This document shows, piece by piece, positions 16,375 through 25,123 of a stretch of DNA of 64,000 nucleotides. Numbering within the stretch: the stretch's first letter is position 1; each line of letters begins with the position of its first letter. Source of the DNA: Mycobacterium sp. MS1601 (GTDB lineage: Bacteria > Actinomycetota > Actinomycetes > Mycobacteriales > Mycobacteriaceae); NCBI RefSeq assembly GCF_001984215.1, contig NZ_CP019420.1, positions 4,712,001 to 4,776,000 on the forward strand, written 5' to 3'. A program made the position numbers and the translations under genes. The notes beneath the pieces are model-generated. The model was not told the origin of the DNA and made no database searches. It saw nothing but the letters and a program-made list of their open reading frames with translations.

Positions 16375-17101
16375 CACCGCCCAACAGCGTCTGCTCCTGG
16401 AGCTGACCGAGCTCGACGCCGACCTGAGCCGGATCGCGCACCGCGCCAAAACGCTGGCCGAGCAGAAGCGCCTCGACGAGTTGCAGGCGCAGCAGCGGGC
16501 GGCGGCTGATCGGCTGGCGGTGGTGCAGATCGCCGTCGACGACCTCGACGGGCAGGTGGGTCGGCTGGAGAACGAGATCGACGGGGTGCGTCAGCGTGAG
16601 GATCGCGACCGCTCGCTGATGGCTTCGGGATCGGTGAATCCCAAACAGCTTTCGGAGCTGCAGCATGAGCTGGAGACCTTGGAGCGCCGCCAGTCGTCGC
16701 TGGAGGACTCGCTGCTGGAGATCATGGAGCGCCGCGAGGAGTTGGTGGCTCAGCAGGCGGGGGAGCAGGAGCAGCTCGACCGCCTGGGCGCCGAGGTGGC
16801 CCATGCGTTGGCCGACCGTGACACTGTGTTGGCCGAGATCGAACAGAACCGCACGGTGGCCGGGCAGCGGCGCCTCAACTTGGTGGAAAATCTCGACGCG
16901 GATCTGGTGGCGCTGTATGAGCGCCAACGCAGCGCCGGTGGCGTGGGTGCCGGGGTGCTGCAGGGTCGCCGGTGCGGTGCGTGTCGCATCGAGATCGACC
17001 GAGGTGAGTCCGCCCGTATCGCCGCCGCCGCCGAGGACGACGTGGTCCGCTGCCCGGAGTGTGGCGCGATCTTGTTGCGCATCAAGGGCTTCGATTCGTG
17101 A
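16364..17101 (+). CDS. Coiled-coil protein with C-terminal zinc ribbon (Rv2229c-like)
   Basis: 245 residues. Residues 1 to about 185 are a long charged coiled coil rich in Glu, Gln, Arg and Leu; the C-terminus has two CxxC pairs ([11 protein letters not shown] and [10 protein letters not shown]) forming a zinc ribbon of the zf-RING_7 type. Related to the CT398/FlgZ-type tethering proteins of unclear function. ATG 16364 lies inside the end of the NIF3 gene and the stop overlaps the RNase H start, so the three genes form a translationally coupled operon. Confidence 0.9.
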   Translation: MKADTAQQRLLLELTELDADLSRIAHRAKTLAEQKRLDELQAQQRAAADRLAVVQIAVDDLDGQVGRLENEIDGVRQREDRDRSLMASGSVNPKQLSELQHELETLERRQSSLEDSLLEIMERREELVAQQAGEQEQLDRLGAEVAHALADRDTVLAEIEQNRTVAGQRRLNLVENLDADLVALYERQRSAGGVGAGVLQGRRCGACRIEIDRGESARIAAAAEDDVVRCPECGAILLRIKGFDS

Positions 17102-18162
17102 GAGTTCTCGTCGAAGCTGACGGTGGCTCCCGGGGTAACCCGGGCCCTGCCGGTTTCGGGGCGGTGCTGTTCTCCGCCGACCACGCCGCGGTGCTGGCCG
17201 AGATCAAAGAGTCGATCGGGACGGCCACCAACAACGTGGCCGAATACCGGGGTTTGATCGCCGGACTGACGGGGGCGTCCGAGTTGGGCGCCACCGATGT
17301 CGACGTGGCGATGGACTCGAAGTTGGTGGTCGAGCAGATGTCGGGCCGCTGGAAGGTCAAGAATGCTGACCTGGCGGCGCTGCATCGACAGGCGCGCGAT
17401 CTCGCCGACAGATTCGACAGCGTGAGCTATCGCTGGATTCCCCGCGCCCAGAACTCGCATGCCGACCGGCTGGCCAACGAGGCCATGGATGCGGCGGGCT
17501 CGGAATCGGTTGCGGTGGCAACCAATCCGGCGGGTTGGACCGGTGCACGCGGAGCGCCGACGAAGATGCTGCTGCTGCGCCACGGCCAGACGGAGCTGTC
17601 GGTGGAACGGCGATACTCGGGTCGAGGAAACCCGCCGCTGACCGAACTGGGACAGCGCCAGGCTGCGGCCGCCGCGGCGTATCTCACTGGCATCGAGGGG
17701 ATCTCGGCGGTGATCACCTCACCGCTGCAGCGGGCCTACGACACCGCCGCGGCAGCGGCCAAGGCGTTGGACCTGGATGTCACGGTCGACGACGACCTGA
17801 TCGAGACCGACTTCGGCGGCTGGGAGGGACTCACCTTCGCCGAGGCGTCGGCGGCCTACCCTGACCTGCACGGACGTTGGCTGCGCGACACCAGCATCGA
17901 CCCGCCGGGCGGGGAGAGTTTCGACGCCGTGCATACCCGGGTGCGCCGCGCGCGCACCCGGATCCTCACCGAGCACGCCGGTGACACCGTGCTGGTGGTG
18001 TCGCACGTGACGCCCATCAAGACCATGCTGCGGATGGCGCTGGATGCCGGCCCGGGCATTCTCTACCGTCTGCATCTGGATCTGGCGTCGCTGTCCATCG
18101 CCGAGTTCTACCCCGACGGGGTGGCGTCGGTGCGGCTGGTGAACCAGACGTCCTACCTCTAG
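17098..18162 (+). CDS. Bifunctional RNase HI / alpha-ribazole phosphatase (Rv2228c-like)
   Basis: 354 residues with two domains. Residues 1 to about 135 are RNase H type I: acidic catalytic residues Asp8 (EADGGSRGNPG), Glu49 (NNVAEYRG), Asp73 (AMDSKLV) and Asp123 (SHADRLANEA). Residues 156 to 354 are a histidine-phosphatase domain with LLLRHGQTE (His162) and a second His in VVSHVTPIKTM, matching CobC-type alpha-ribazole-5-phosphate phosphatases used at the end of cobalamin assembly. This fusion is characteristic of mycobacteria (Rv2228c). GTG 17098 overlaps the upstream stop (GTGA). The CobC domain fits with cobU, cobT and cobS at the other end of the window. Confidence 0.95.
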   Translation: MRVLVEADGGSRGNPGPAGFGAVLFSADHAAVLAEIKESIGTATNNVAEYRGLIAGLTGASELGATDVDVAMDSKLVVEQMSGRWKVKNADLAALHRQARDLADRFDSVSYRWIPRAQNSHADRLANEAMDAAGSESVAVATNPAGWTGARGAPTKMLLLRHGQTELSVERRYSGRGNPPLTELGQRQAAAAAAYLTGIEGISAVITSPLQRAYDTAAAAAKALDLDVTVDDDLIETDFGGWEGLTFAEASAAYPDLHGRWLRDTSIDPPGGESFDAVHTRVRRARTRILTEHAGDTVLVVSHVTPIKTMLRMALDAGPGILYRLHLDLASLSIAEFYPDGVASVRLVNQTSYL

Positions 18163-18731
18163 GTATGTAGGTGCAGGCGCTCACCCTGGGCGCCGAAGAT
18201 CATGATGGCCTCTACTGGGCCGTCGACGGCGCCGAACCAATGCGGCGTCCACGTGCTGAACTCGACGGCCTCGCCCGGTTCGATGATGAAATCGCGGTCG
18301 CCCAGGATGAGGCGCATCTTGCCGGAGAGGACGTAGGTCCAGTCCTGGCCCTCATGGACGGGAAACTCTGTGGGCGGTGTGTTGCGCTTGGGATCCACCC
18401 GAATCTTGTAGGCGTGCAACCCGCCTGCCGGTCCGTGCCGGGTCAGCGGCCAGAAAGTGATGTCGTTGTGAGTGTGTGACGTGCCGCGTACCCGGGGGTC
18501 GGGCTGTTCGGGCTCGCGGAGCAGATCGTCGGTGCTCACCGACAGCGCTGCGGCCAGTCGGGGTAGGTGGTCGAGGGCCAGTCGTCGCTTGCCCGATTCC
18601 AGCCGACTCAACGTCGAGACGTCGATCTGGGCGCGGCGCGATACGTCGTCCAGAGTCATGCCCTGGCGGACCCTCAGCTCACGGAGGCGGCGCCGCACCA
18701 AGGCGTCCACGTCGGGCTCATTTGCCTGCAT
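18159..18731 (-). CDS. XRE-family regulator with cupin domain
   Basis: 190 residues. An N-terminal helix-turn-helix (LRELRVRQGMTLDDVSRRA, then IDVSTLSRLESGKRRL) covers about residues 10-65. The C-terminal half is a small cupin barrel with FPVHEGQDWTYVLSG, MRLILGDRDFII and EPGEAVEFS. Such proteins sense a small ligand with the cupin and control adjacent genes. ATG 18731 lies inside an 11-bp-arm palindrome (18716-18742), and the divergent flavoprotein starts at 18778, so autoregulation and control of the flavoprotein-methyltransferase pair are likely. The stop overlaps the end of the RNase H/CobC gene. Confidence 0.9.
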   Translation of the reverse strand: MQANEPDVDALVRRRLRELRVRQGMTLDDVSRRAQIDVSTLSRLESGKRRLALDHLPRLAAALSVSTDDLLREPEQPDPRVRGTSHTHNDITFWPLTRHGPAGGLHAYKIRVDPKRNTPPTEFPVHEGQDWTYVLSGKMRLILGDRDFIIEPGEAVEFSTWTPHWFGAVDGPVEAIMIFGAQGERLHLHT

Positions 18732-18742
18732 GGCAAATGAGC
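18716..18742. promoter_or_regulatory. 27-bp palindrome, probable XRE-cupin operator
   Basis: Perfect 11-bp arms (GCTCATTTGCC at 18716-18726 and GGCAAATGAGC at 18732-18742) around TGCAT. It covers the start codon of the XRE-cupin gene and lies 35 bp upstream of the divergent flavoprotein start, the position expected for an autoregulatory and divergent operator. Confidence 0.78.
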
Positions 18743-18777
18743 TTGGCATCTTGGTGGACCCTGGGCAAGCTCGAGTC

Positions 18778-19716
18778 ATGGAATTCGATTGTGTGATCAT
18801 CGGAGGCGGGGCCGCGGGCCTCAGCGCCGCGCTGGTTCTCGGGCGGGCCCGCCGGCGGGTGTTGGTGCTGGATGCCGGCCAGCAGAGCAACCGTGCAGCG
18901 CACGGCATCGGCGGACTGCTCGGGTTCGACGGTCGGCCGCCCGCCGAGTTGTATGCCGCCGGTCGTGCGGAGTTGGCGGCCTATCCCTCGGTGCAGGTCC
19001 GTGACGGTACCGTGGCGGACGCGGTGGCCGTCGACGGCGGATTTGTGGTTTACCCGGCCGGCGGTGTCGAAGTCAGCACCCGCACCGTGCTGCTGGCCAC
19101 CGGAATGGACTACCGGCCGGTGGAACTCGCCGGCGCCGCGGAACTCTGGGGCGACTCGGTCTTCCACTGCCCGTTCTGCCACGGCTGGGAGGTGCGTGAC
19201 CGGCCATTGGCGGTGTGCGCGAACGGTGACCGTGCCGTGCATGCGTCCCTGCTGTTGCGCGGTTGGAGTGATGACGTGCTGTTGCTCACCAATGGGCCTG
19301 CCGAACTCGACGCGGCTCAGCGGGAGTTGCTGTCGGCAGCAAAGGTTTCCGTGGACGACAGAGTCATCGCTTCACTGGACGGGGCGGACGGTCGTTTGGC
19401 GGCGGTGGTGTTCACCGATGGTGACCGGCTGCCGCGCGAAGGGATGCTGGTGGCCGCGACGCTGCATCAGCGCTCACCCCTGGCCCAGCGGCTCGGTGTG
19501 GAGTTCGCCGATCCCGGCCCGGTGGTGATGGACGCGGTGAAGACCGATCCGTTCTGCCGCACCAGTGTGCCCGGCGTTTTCGCTGCCGGAGACGTGAGCG
19601 CCCAGATGCCGCAGGTGGCCGCCGCGGTGGCTGCCGGATCGATGGCCGGCGCAGCGATCATGCAGACCTTGATGTCCGAGGACGTCGGACTTCCGATTCC
19701 CCAACAGAGGAGCTGA
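18778..19716 (+). CDS. Thioredoxin-reductase-like FAD/NAD(P) oxidoreductase
   Basis: 312 residues, single pyridine-nucleotide-disulfide oxidoreductase of the class II thioredoxin reductase shape. FAD-binding CVIIGGGAAGLSAAL at residues 5-19, a redox CxxC in FHCPFCHGWEV (about residues 128-138), and the second FAD motif VFAAGDVSAQMPQVA near residue 268. The NADPH-binding dinucleotide motif is weak (LAVCANGD), so the cofactor is uncertain. Sits 3 nt before a methyltransferase gene, the same operon, and divergent from an XRE-cupin regulator. It could reduce a small disulfide or act on a natural-product-like substrate rather than thioredoxin. Confidence 0.88.
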   Translation: MEFDCVIIGGGAAGLSAALVLGRARRRVLVLDAGQQSNRAAHGIGGLLGFDGRPPAELYAAGRAELAAYPSVQVRDGTVADAVAVDGGFVVYPAGGVEVSTRTVLLATGMDYRPVELAGAAELWGDSVFHCPFCHGWEVRDRPLAVCANGDRAVHASLLLRGWSDDVLLLTNGPAELDAAQRELLSAAKVSVDDRVIASLDGADGRLAAVVFTDGDRLPREGMLVAATLHQRSPLAQRLGVEFADPGPVVMDAVKTDPFCRTSVPGVFAAGDVSAQMPQVAAAVAAGSMAGAAIMQTLMSEDVGLPIPQQRS

Positions 19717-19719
19717 ACC

Positions 19720-20340
19720 ATGAACAGCAGTGAGACGCAGGAAATGTGGAACACCATGTACCTGGAATCCCCGCGGCGCTGGAGCGGCACGCCCAACGTG
19801 CGGTTCGCCGAGTTGGTGGCGTCGCTGCCGCCCGGGCGCGCACTGGATCTGGGTTGCGGAGAGGGGGGTGATGCCAAGTGGCTGGCCTCCAAGGGGTGGC
19901 AGGTGACGGCCGTCGACATCTCCGACGAGGCCCTGCGGCGGGCGGCCGAGGATGCTGGAGAGTTGGCCTCGCGCATAGACTTTCAGCACCATGATCTGAC
20001 CCAGACGTTCCCGGCAGGGCAGTTCGACCTGGTATCTGCGCAATTTCTGCACTCACCCGTCGAATGGGACCGCTATGCCCTGCTGCGCCGTGCCTCGGCG
20101 GCCGTCGCACCGGGTGGCACCTTCCTGGTGGTCGATCACGGTGCCGCACCACCGTGGTCGGCGCACAAGCACCAGGGCCTGCTTCTCCCGTCACCGCAAG
20201 AAGTGTTGGACGGACTGGCGCTCGACGAGTCGGATTGGGACGTGCTGCGTGTCGAGGAGGTGATGCGTGATGCCACCGGCCCCGACGGGCAGCGCGCCGA
20301 GATTCCCGACAATGTGATCGTGGCACGACGCAAGGGCTGA
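19720..20340 (+). CDS. Class I SAM methyltransferase, operonic with the flavoprotein
   Basis: 206 residues. Motif I ALDLGCGEGGDAKWLA (about residues 42-57), acidic loop TAVDISDEALRRAA, and FDLVSAQFLHSP followed by VAPGGTFLVVDHG. Resembles small bacterial methyltransferases that act on small molecules or on toxic oxyanions and thiols (TehB/thiopurine-like). The start is 3 nt after the flavoprotein stop, with GAGG-like bases (AGAGGAGC) upstream. The pair is probably regulated by the divergent XRE-cupin protein. Substrate unknown. Confidence 0.87.
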   Translation: MNSSETQEMWNTMYLESPRRWSGTPNVRFAELVASLPPGRALDLGCGEGGDAKWLASKGWQVTAVDISDEALRRAAEDAGELASRIDFQHHDLTQTFPAGQFDLVSAQFLHSPVEWDRYALLRRASAAVAPGGTFLVVDHGAAPPWSAHKHQGLLLPSPQEVLDGLALDESDWDVLRVEEVMRDATGPDGQRAEIPDNVIVARRKG

Positions 20341-20397
20341 AACATCTTGTGCCACTTGGTCATCTGGTGTCACAGGGTGGGGTTTTGTGTCGGTGGG

Positions 20398-20413
20398 TCG
20401 AACTACTGTTCGA
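20398..20413 (+). promoter_or_regulatory. LexA (SOS) box at the start of the 13E12-family gene
   Basis: TCGAACTACTGTTCGA is a perfect match to the mycobacterial LexA box TCGAAC-N4-GTTCGA. It ends 3 nt before the ATG of the 13E12-type pseudogene. SOS boxes in front of 13E12-repeat genes are known in M. tuberculosis. With the gene now broken the site may still control transcription into the inserted element. Confidence 0.9.
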
Positions 20414-20416
20414 GTT

Positions 20417-20656
20417 ATGGGTGGATCGGTGGTGCAGGACAGGGAGGCGATGCTGGCTGACCTGACGCTGATCGAAGAAGCGACAGCGCGGATGAACCGG
20501 TATTCGATTGACGGGTTCACCCATAGGGAATTGTTGGAGCTCCAGCAACGCCGCGAAACCGTGGCCCGTCAGCAGCCGGTGCTCGATCACACGGTCTATC
20601 AACGCCTCACAACGCAATGCACCCCGAAACAACTCGGTGCCACAAGCTTCACCAAG
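20417..20656 (+). pseudogene. 13E12 repeat (DUF222/HNH) protein, N-terminal part
   Basis: First 80 codons of a 13E12-repeat family gene: MGGSVVQDREAMLADL, then DGFTHRELLELQQRRE, QPVLDHTVYQRL and QLGATSF. The frame is open until the left end of the transposable element at 20657, where the next codons belong to the insertion. The continuation (VLAARLRISDADAYRRL) is found on the other side at 24010, so the two parts were one gene. 13E12 proteins are multicopy mycobacterial proteins with a C-terminal HNH nuclease in full-length members. Confidence 0.88.
20651..20656 (+). repeat. Left target-site duplication of the transposable element
   Basis: ACCAAG directly before the element's first bases TGTTGG. 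The same six bases follow the right end at 24004-24009, and removing the element plus one copy restores the reading frame of the 13E12 gene (LGATSFTK joined to VLAARL). Confidence 0.85.
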
Positions 20657-20854
20657 TGTTGGCCGTCTCTCGGAGTGATGACCACGGGGTAGTTGATCGT
20701 CATTGAGGGTGCCGATGTGAGGCCCCGGCTTGCTGCGGAGTTGCTGGTGTTGGTGTGCACCGTCAGGGTGAAGACGTCTTGATGGGTCGCGCGGCACCCC
20801 GCTGAAGTCTTGGCGGGCTCGCAGGGTGCCGCGCTGTAGTGCACGGAGGCACTC

Positions 20855-21442
20855 ATGGTGACGGTAGAGGCTGATCTTGTTCACGTCGAATCGCGGCTTT
20901 CCGCCGGCCAGATCGGCTGCCCGTCCTGTCCTGACGGAGTGCTCGGTGGGTGGGGTTTCGCCCGCGTTCGCCGCGTCCATGGTGTCACCGGCCCGGTGCG
21001 TCCACGACGGGGGCGTTGCCGCTCCTGTCTGGTCACCCACGTGCTGCTACCGGTGATGACACTGCTGCGCAGAGGATATGCCGCACAGACCATTTGGAAT
21101 GTCCTGGTTCTGCGCAGCCATGGCTGGGGGCATCGCCGCATCGCAGCCAACCTGGAGTTGCCGAGGAGCACGGTGCGGGGGTGGTTGCGCCGACTGGCTG
21201 GGCGGGTGGAGCCGATCCGATCGTGGTTTCTCCGGGTCGCGGTCCGCACCGGAATCGACGTGGCGATCCCTGACGGGTCTGGCTGCGGTTGGCGTGACCT
21301 CGTGACCGCCGTCGCCGCAGCCGCTGCGGCGATCGGTGCGCGGTTCGGCCCGGCTGGGGTGCTGGGCGTGGTGACGCCGCCGCTGGTGATGGTGGCGGTC
21401 AGCGGCGGCCGGCTGTTGGCGCCGGACTGGTCTCCGGCATGA
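20855..21442 (+). CDS. Zinc-binding helix-turn-helix protein of the transposable element
   Basis: 195 residues. Near the N-terminus two Cys pairs (IGCPSCPDG and RGRCRSCLV) form a probable zinc finger; it is followed by a helix-turn-helix with HGWGHRRIAANLELPRSTVR (about residues 88-107). The C-terminal third is Ala/Val-rich and hydrophobic. I recognise it as the accessory protein (DUF6431-like) often found beside this transposase type. ATG 20855 follows GGAGG with 5 nt spacing. Probably a DNA-binding accessory or regulatory protein for transposition; function unproven. Confidence 0.75.
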   Translation: MVTVEADLVHVESRLSAGQIGCPSCPDGVLGGWGFARVRRVHGVTGPVRPRRGRCRSCLVTHVLLPVMTLLRRGYAAQTIWNVLVLRSHGWGHRRIAANLELPRSTVRGWLRRLAGRVEPIRSWFLRVAVRTGIDVAIPDGSGCGWRDLVTAVAAAAAAIGARFGPAGVLGVVTPPLVMVAVSGGRLLAPDWSPA

Positions 21443-21567
21443 CGTGGGGTGCACGCAACACCAGTTGCCCCTGACGCCGAGCGGCGTGATCGGCGATTCT
21501 CGCCGAAGGCACCTGCCCGGCACTGGTTTCGGGCCGGGCCGTCAACACCTGTGAGGAGAACGTGGCG

Positions 21568-23028
21568 GTGTCGTTGGAAGACCACAAACGTCGGGAACGA
21601 GCCCAAGCGATCGGGTTGTTTCGGTATCAGCTGATCTGCCCTGCGCTGGAGGAAGGGCTGTCGACCAAGCAGCGCGGGAAACTGGTTCGTGAGATCGCCG
21701 AGCGCCGGCATATCGATCCGTTCGGCACCCAGGTGCAGATCGCACGACCGACTCTGGACCGCTGGATCCGCCGCTACCGCGCCGGCGGATTCGAAGCCCT
21801 GGTCCCGGAGCCGCGGCGGCTGGGCACCCGCACCGACACCGCGGTGCTGGAGCTGGCGGTCTCGCTGAAACGAGAAAACCCCTCGCGCACCGTGGCCCAG
21901 GTAGCCCGGATCTTGCGCACCGCGACGGGGTGGGCACCCTCGGAGTCGACGCTGCTGCGCCACTTTCACCGGTGTGAGGTGATGGGCCCGACCGCCGGAC
22001 ACGCAGTCGAGGTGTTCGGTCGCTTCGAAGCTGCTGACCCAGGCGAGCTCTGGGTCGGTGATGCGCTGCACGGCCCGCGGGTCGGGGACCGCAAAACCTA
22101 CCTCTTCGCGTTCCTCGACGACCATTCTCGGGTGGTGGTCGGGCACCGGTTCGGGTTCGCCGAAGACACCGTACGTCTGGCCGCCGCCCTGAAACCGGCA
22201 TTGGCCGCCCGCGGCGTCCCCGCGTCGATCTATGTGGATAATGGGTCGGCGTTCGTGGATGCCTGGCTGCTACGGGCGTGCGCGAAACTCGGTATCCGAC
22301 TGGTCCATTCGACACCCGGGCGCCCGCAAGGCCGCGGCAAAATCGAACGGTTCTTCCGCACCGTGCGCGAACAGTTCCTCGTCGAGGTCACCGACACCAC
22401 CGCCGAAGACTTGACCGCCGCCGGGGTCGACCACCGTGCGGCGTTGTTGGAGCTCAACCGGCTGTTCATGGCGTGGGTCGAAACCGAATACCACCGCCGC
22501 ACCCACTCCGAAACCGGGCAAGCCCCGCTGACCCGGTGGGAGGACGGCTGGAATCGCCTCGGCGGGCCACCGGCCCTGCCGACCGCCGCGGATCTGACCG
22601 AAGCCTTCCTATGGTCGGAGTTCCGGGTGGTCACCAAGACCGCCACCGTCTCGCTGCACTCCAACACCTACCGAGTCGACCCCGCCCTGGCCGGACGCAA
22701 GGTCGAGCTGGTCTTCAGTCCCTTCGATTTAGAAACGATCGAGGTCCGCTACCGGGAGCAGAGTTTCGGCGCCGCTATCGCACACACCATCACCCGCCAC
22801 GCCCACCCGAAAGCCCGACCCGAAACCCGCAACGATCCACCGCCGGCGACCACGGGGATCGACTACCTGGCGTTGACCGCCGCCGCCCACCACGACCAGC
22901 TGCGCCACGATGAACGCATCGGCTACCACGCCCTCTACGGCACCGACACCAACCAGATCCCTGGTCAACTGTCGATCACCGACCTCGGATCCGACAACGC
23001 CCCTCGTGACGATGAGGTGTCGGCATGA
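21568..23028 (+). CDS. DDE (rve) transposase, TniA/Mu-like
   Basis: About 486 residues. N-terminal helix-turn-helix region with TLDRWIRRYRAGGFEALVPE, then an integrase catalytic core: first Asp in ELWVGDALHG, second Asp in SIYVDNGSAF, and Glu in GKIERFFRTVREQF, spaced as in DDE enzymes. A Mu-type C-terminal beta-barrel domain follows (TVSLHSNTYRVDPALAGRKVEL). GTG 21568 is preferred because AGGAG at 21554-21558 is 9 nt upstream; GTG 21562 is only 3 nt away. The stop overlaps the ATPase start (ATGA), which implies coupled expression. All catalytic residues are present, so it could be active. Confidence 0.9.
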   Translation: MSLEDHKRRERAQAIGLFRYQLICPALEEGLSTKQRGKLVREIAERRHIDPFGTQVQIARPTLDRWIRRYRAGGFEALVPEPRRLGTRTDTAVLELAVSLKRENPSRTVAQVARILRTATGWAPSESTLLRHFHRCEVMGPTAGHAVEVFGRFEAADPGELWVGDALHGPRVGDRKTYLFAFLDDHSRVVVGHRFGFAEDTVRLAAALKPALAARGVPASIYVDNGSAFVDAWLLRACAKLGIRLVHSTPGRPQGRGKIERFFRTVREQFLVEVTDTTAEDLTAAGVDHRAALLELNRLFMAWVETEYHRRTHSETGQAPLTRWEDGWNRLGGPPALPTAADLTEAFLWSEFRVVTKTATVSLHSNTYRVDPALAGRKVELVFSPFDLETIEVRYREQSFGAAIAHTITRHAHPKARPETRNDPPPATTGIDYLALTAAAHHDQLRHDERIGYHALYGTDTNQIPGQLSITDLGSDNAPRDDEVSA

Positions 23029-23840
23029 GTATCGAACGGCTGCAATCACATTGGGGTTTCACCCGGATGCCGTTCGGACGCAACCTGGCGCCGTCGATGC
23101 TGCACCGCCACCCCGGCCACAGTGAAGCGATCGCCCGCATCGGCTGGTGTGTCAACCAATGCGCCATCGGGGTCATCACCGGCGAAGTCGGCGCCGGCAA
23201 AACCGTGGCCATCCGCGCCGCCGCCACCGCACTGGACCCGGCCCGGCACGTCATCATCTACCTGGCCAACCCCACCATCGGAGTGCGCGGCATGCTCACC
23301 CACATCGTGGCCGCCCTCGGGCACACCCCGGTGTTCCACACCGCCCGCCTCGCTCCTCAGGCCGCCGACGCCCTGGCCGCTGAACATGCCGAACGGGGCC
23401 GCAACCCGGTGCTGGTCGTTGATGAGGCGCACCTGCTCGACAACCATCAACTCGAAGCAATCCGACTTCTGACCAACCACGACATGGATTCCGGGTCACC
23501 ATTTGCGGTGGTGCTGGTCGGTCAGCCCACCCTGCGGCACCGGCTGCGCCTCGGGGTGCTGGCCGCCCTGGATCAACGCATCGCGGTCCGCTACACCCTG
23601 CCCGGGATGACCGCAGCGGACACTGCTGACTACATCAGCCATCACACCAAGATCGCCGGCCGCTCCGATGTCCTGTTCGCCGACGACGCCGTCACCTTGA
23701 TCCACAACGCCTCCCGCGGACATCCCCGCGCGGTCAACAACCTCGCCCTGCACGCCTTGACGGCGGCGTTCGCGGCCGGGCATTCCATCGTTGGGGAGAA
23801 GGCAGCCCGCATCGCGATCAGCGAAACAGCCTCGGACTAA
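23025..23840 (+). CDS. TniB/ExeA-like AAA ATPase of the transposable element
   Basis: 271 residues. Walker A GEVGAGKT at about residues 53-60, Walker B PVLVVDEAHLL near residue 130, sensor-like VLVGQPTLR and an arginine-rich C-terminal lobe with ASRGHPRAVNNLA. Starts LQSHWGFTRMPFGR, the N-terminal pattern of ExeA/TniB-type transposition ATPases. It should select target DNA and stimulate the transposase, as MuB does for MuA. ATG 23025 overlaps the transposase stop. Confidence 0.9.
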   Translation: MSIERLQSHWGFTRMPFGRNLAPSMLHRHPGHSEAIARIGWCVNQCAIGVITGEVGAGKTVAIRAAATALDPARHVIIYLANPTIGVRGMLTHIVAALGHTPVFHTARLAPQAADALAAEHAERGRNPVLVVDEAHLLDNHQLEAIRLLTNHDMDSGSPFAVVLVGQPTLRHRLRLGVLAALDQRIAVRYTLPGMTAADTADYISHHTKIAGRSDVLFADDAVTLIHNASRGHPRAVNNLALHALTAAFAAGHSIVGEKAARIAISETASD

Positions 23841-24003
23841 ACGAGACTCCCACCAGCCCGACCACCACTGCATCACCTCGACGACGATCCCGTCACCGAG
23901 ACCACCACGGCCTCGCTCACCACACCGAGCGGGGCCGTTCTCATCACTGCATCATCATCACCATCGGTGACGCCGCCATGGTCACCGTCAATGACGCGCA
24001 ACA

Positions 24004-24009
24004 ACCAAG
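24004..24009 (+). repeat. Right target-site duplication of the transposable element
   Basis: ACCAAG directly after the element's terminal GCGCAACA, matching 20651-20656. Confidence 0.85.
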
Positions 24010-24564
24010 GTGCTGGCCGCCCGGTTGCGGATCAGCGACGCCGACGCCTACCGCCGCCTGACGAACGCGGAGTTGTTGGGTCCGCGGCAGTCTCTGACCG
24101 GGGAAGCCTTGGCGCCGGCGTGGCCCACGGCCAAGCCCACGGAGTGATCAGCACCGACCACATCACCACCATGACGTCGTTTTTTCGGAAACTCCCAGCG
24201 TTTGTTGATGCCCAGACCCGGGAGTCCGCCGAAGCTGAACTAGCCACACACGCGTCCGCGTTGACCGTCGACGAGTTCGTCACAGCCGCTGACCGGTTGG
24301 CGTATCTGTTGAATCAGGACGGCGAATTCTGCGATGAGGATCGGGTGGCGCGGGCGTATCTGCGGCGCGGCACACAACGCCCGGATGGGTTGATTCCGAT
24401 CGACGGACTGCTCACCCCACACGCCTGGGCGCTGCTGGAACCGATCCTGGAATGACACCCCCTGTGTATCGGGAACGCCGAGTGAGGAGCAGAAACGCGC
24501 CGACACCCGCACCCACGGCCAACGCACCCACGATGCCCTGATGTGGATGTACCGCATCGATTAG
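24004..24564 (+). pseudogene. 13E12 repeat protein, downstream degraded part
   Basis: Continues the gene broken at 20656. It resumes as TKVLAARLRISDADAYRRLTN in one frame until a TGA at 24145, shifts to a second frame with GVISTDHITTMTSFFRKLP, FVDAQTRESAEAELATH and GLLTPHAWALLEPILE (stop at 24453), then returns to the first frame for TPCVSGTPSEEQKRADTRTH and ends at a TAG at 24562. There are thus at least two frameshifts in addition to the transposon insertion, so it is a decayed pseudogene; the HNH nuclease end is missing. Confidence 0.85.
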
Positions 24565-24700
24565 ATCGAGCAAGAGCCCTGCCGGGCACTGACACCGTCC
24601 GTCACTCCTGGCCAGGTGCGGTGGGTCCAGCCGTCGTCGCCGATGCGCCGGCGGTCAGCTCATTCGCATTTCACGCGCGCCAACCAGTACCTTGAGTGAG

Positions 24701-25115
<415 letters not shown>

Positions 25116-25123
25116 CCCCTCAG

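Larger units (their letters stand above)
20657..24003 (+). mobile_element. TniA/TniB-like transposable element inserted in a 13E12 gene
   Basis: A 3347-bp element bounded by TGTTG at the left and CAACA at the right (TG...CA ends), with 6-bp ACCAAG duplications outside. The ends are imperfect inverted repeats: TGTTGGCCGTC at the left and TGTTGCGCGTC on the right end's opposite strand, each followed by related blocks (CGTCATTGAGGGTG at 20699 on the left, CGTCATTGACGGTG near the right end), which look like transposase-binding sites. It carries three same-strand genes: a zinc-finger/HTH protein, a DDE transposase and an AAA ATPase. The transposase-ATPase pair is the TniA/TniB or Mu A/B type. Confidence 0.88.
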
